Assembly (NCBI GenBank): GCA_002422725.1
Contig: DITE01000104.1
Span: 1,575 to 32,685, forward strand
Origin: Bacteroidales bacterium UBA6192
Lineage (GTDB): Bacteria; Bacteroidota; Bacteroidia; Bacteroidales; F082
Direction: 5' to 3'
DNA length: 31,111 nt
The notes beneath the pieces were generated by a model, which worked only from the letters and a program-made list of their open reading frames with translations, was not told where the DNA came from and searched no databases. The position numbers and the translations under genes are program-made. Every line of letters starts with the position of its first letter. The first letter of the stretch is position 1. Shown piece after piece: positions 30,003-31,111 of the stretch.

Positions 30003-31111
30003 ATGAATCGAAACCCACATTTCAGCGATGACACCGTTTGCGCCTTGTCAACAGCTCCCGGCATGGCAGCCATTGCGGTGATCAGACTTTCGGGCAGTAA
30101 AAGTCATGCGATTTTGCAGGAAGTTTTCAGCCCTGCCCGGAAAGGCTTTGACATGAAAACTGCCAGGAGTCACCAGCAGTATTTTGGCTTAATCTCCGAC
30201 GAGGAAGGTGTTGTTGATGAAGTGCTGGTGTGTCAGTTCAATGCGCCAAATTCATACACAGGCGAGGATGCTGCCGAAATCAGTTGTCATGGATCGGTTT
30301 ATATTCAACAGCAGATTATCGGTCTGCTTTTGTCAAAAGGTGCCAGACTGGCCGAACCCGGCGAGTTTACCATGCGGGCTTATCTTCACGGAAAGTTCGA
30401 CCTGGCTCAGGCCGAGGCGGTGGCCGACCTGATTGCTTCGCAATCGAAGAATGCCCATCTGCTGGCCATGAACCAGATGCGGGGCGGATTTTCGGCTCGT
30501 ATTGCCGAACTCAGAAAGCAATTGGTTGACTTTGCATCCCTGATCGAGCTTGAGCTTGATTTCGGTGAAGAAGATGTTGAGTTTGCCGACCGCAATCAGT
30601 TTTTCAAGCTGCTTGGCGAACTAAAAACAGAAATCAGCCGCCTGATCGAAAGTTTTAAAACCGGCAATGCGATTAAGAATGGAATACCGGTGGCCATCAT
30701 CGGCAAACCCAATGTGGGTAAATCAACCTTGCTGAATGCCATTTTAAACGAGGAAAAAGCCATTGTAAGCGAGATACCCGGCACAACACGCGACACCATC
30801 GAAGACACCATCGTCATAGGAGGTTACAATTTCAGGTTTATCGACACTGCCGGGCTGCGCGATTCGCAGGACATGATCGAGAACATGGGCATCGAACGTA
30901 CCTATGAAAAAATCCGTCAGGCAACAATCATACTCTATGTATGCGATCTATCTTCGTGCACCAGCAATCTGGCCGAAGAGATGCTCAGCGAGTTCAGGTC
31001 GTATATTACTGACCTTGACAAGCATTTCATCCTGATTGGAAACAAAATTGATCAGCTTGAGGAGATTCCAGCCCACTTCAGCGAGCTGGTTGAGCTTGAA
31101 ACTATTTTTGT
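30003..31111 (+). CDS. mnmE: tRNA modification GTPase MnmE, N-terminal 369 residues
   Basis: MnmE, with MnmG, adds the carboxymethylaminomethyl group to uridine 34 of certain tRNAs. The visible part includes the folate-binding N-terminal domain (1-120; STAPGMAAIAVIRLSG and SYTGEDAAEISCHGS), the helical region, and the G domain with P-loop GKPNVGKST (234-242), GTTRD (260-264), DTAG (281-284) and NKID (about 345). The gene runs off the right edge, so the C-terminal catalytic cysteine motif is missing from the window. The start is ATG 30003. It has its own promoter and is a housekeeping gene. Confidence 0.97.
   Translation, partial: MNRNPHFSDDTVCALSTAPGMAAIAVIRLSGSKSHAILQEVFSPARKGFDMKTARSHQQYFGLISDEEGVVDEVLVCQFNAPNSYTGEDAAEISCHGSVYIQQQIIGLLLSKGARLAEPGEFTMRAYLHGKFDLAQAEAVADLIASQSKNAHLLAMNQMRGGFSARIAELRKQLVDFASLIELELDFGEEDVEFADRNQFFKLLGELKTEISRLIESFKTGNAIKNGIPVAIIGKPNVGKSTLLNAILNEEKAIVSEIPGTTRDTIEDTIVIGGYNFRFIDTAGLRDSQDMIENMGIERTYEKIRQATIILYVCDLSSCTSNLAEEMLSEFRSYITDLDKHFILIGNKIDQLEEIPAHFSELVELETIF

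Overview
The window is a chromosomal segment of a Bacteroidetes bacterium, most likely an anaerobic or facultatively anaerobic Bacteroidales-like organism. The evidence is: many upstream regions carry the Bacteroidetes -7 box TAnnTTTG and few carry a Shine-Dalgarno sequence; there is a C-terminal domain resembling type IX secretion (T9SS) sorting signals; the sensor kinase has a two-component propeller; and there are S74-type surface proteins, an NrfHA nitrite reductase and Rex. No rRNA, tRNA, CRISPR array, insertion sequence or phage module was seen.

Layout. (1) 1-6356, minus strand: a run ending in nitrite ammonification genes. From its promoter at about 6350 it reads: a cytosolic solute-binding-like protein with a DUF1858-like N-terminus, a HypB/CobW-type GTPase, a permease-less ABC ATPase, a small zinc-ribbon protein, a PepSY membrane protein, then nrfH and nrfA (nrfA runs off the left edge). 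The first three genes are translationally coupled or nearly abutting. They look like a soluble metal- or cofactor-handling machine that I cannot match to a described system. (2) 6473-15098, minus strand: a tight four-gene cell-surface operon. It encodes a 1730-residue repetitive fibre with an S74 intramolecular-chaperone end, a protein with two dockerin-like calcium loops, a 715-residue protein with a possible cohesin-like N-terminus and a T9SS-like C-terminus, and a 75-residue protein with a PID-CTERM-like tail. (3) 15164-18936: a two-component system (propeller sensor kinase and NarL-type regulator). The same palindrome, TCACCA-N4-TGGTGA, lies exactly 23 bp upstream of the -7 box of both the regulator gene and the surface operon. 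This predicts that the regulator controls itself and the fibre operon.

(4) 19127-20955: patatin-like phospholipase, cupin and a cysteine-bearing Rrf2 regulator. The cupin promoter is overlapped by the palindrome GGTATTTAAATACC. (5) 21062-23103, plus strand: a putative heavy-metal exporter divergent from the Rrf2 gene, then a universal stress protein with its own promoter inside the end of the exporter gene. (6) 23104-25675: a convergent junction with two short tandem-repeat arrays, a glycosyltransferase-methyltransferase pair, and an intergenic inverted repeat. (7) 25676-27057, minus strand: a thiamine-binding-like protein, a PnuC transporter and an NRK-like kinase, a vitamin salvage operon whose substrate may be thiamine rather than nicotinamide riboside. 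(8) 27142-31111, plus strand: a DUF423 membrane protein, a NiCoT/UreH-like metal transporter, an outer-membrane barrel, the redox regulator rex, and mnmE (cut by the right edge).

Functional themes are anaerobic nitrogen-oxide respiration and redox sensing (NrfHA, Rex, Fe-S-type Rrf2), metal handling (GTPase/ABC module, two His-rich transporters) and a regulated surface fibre. All family assignments come from motifs read by eye; no searches were run.
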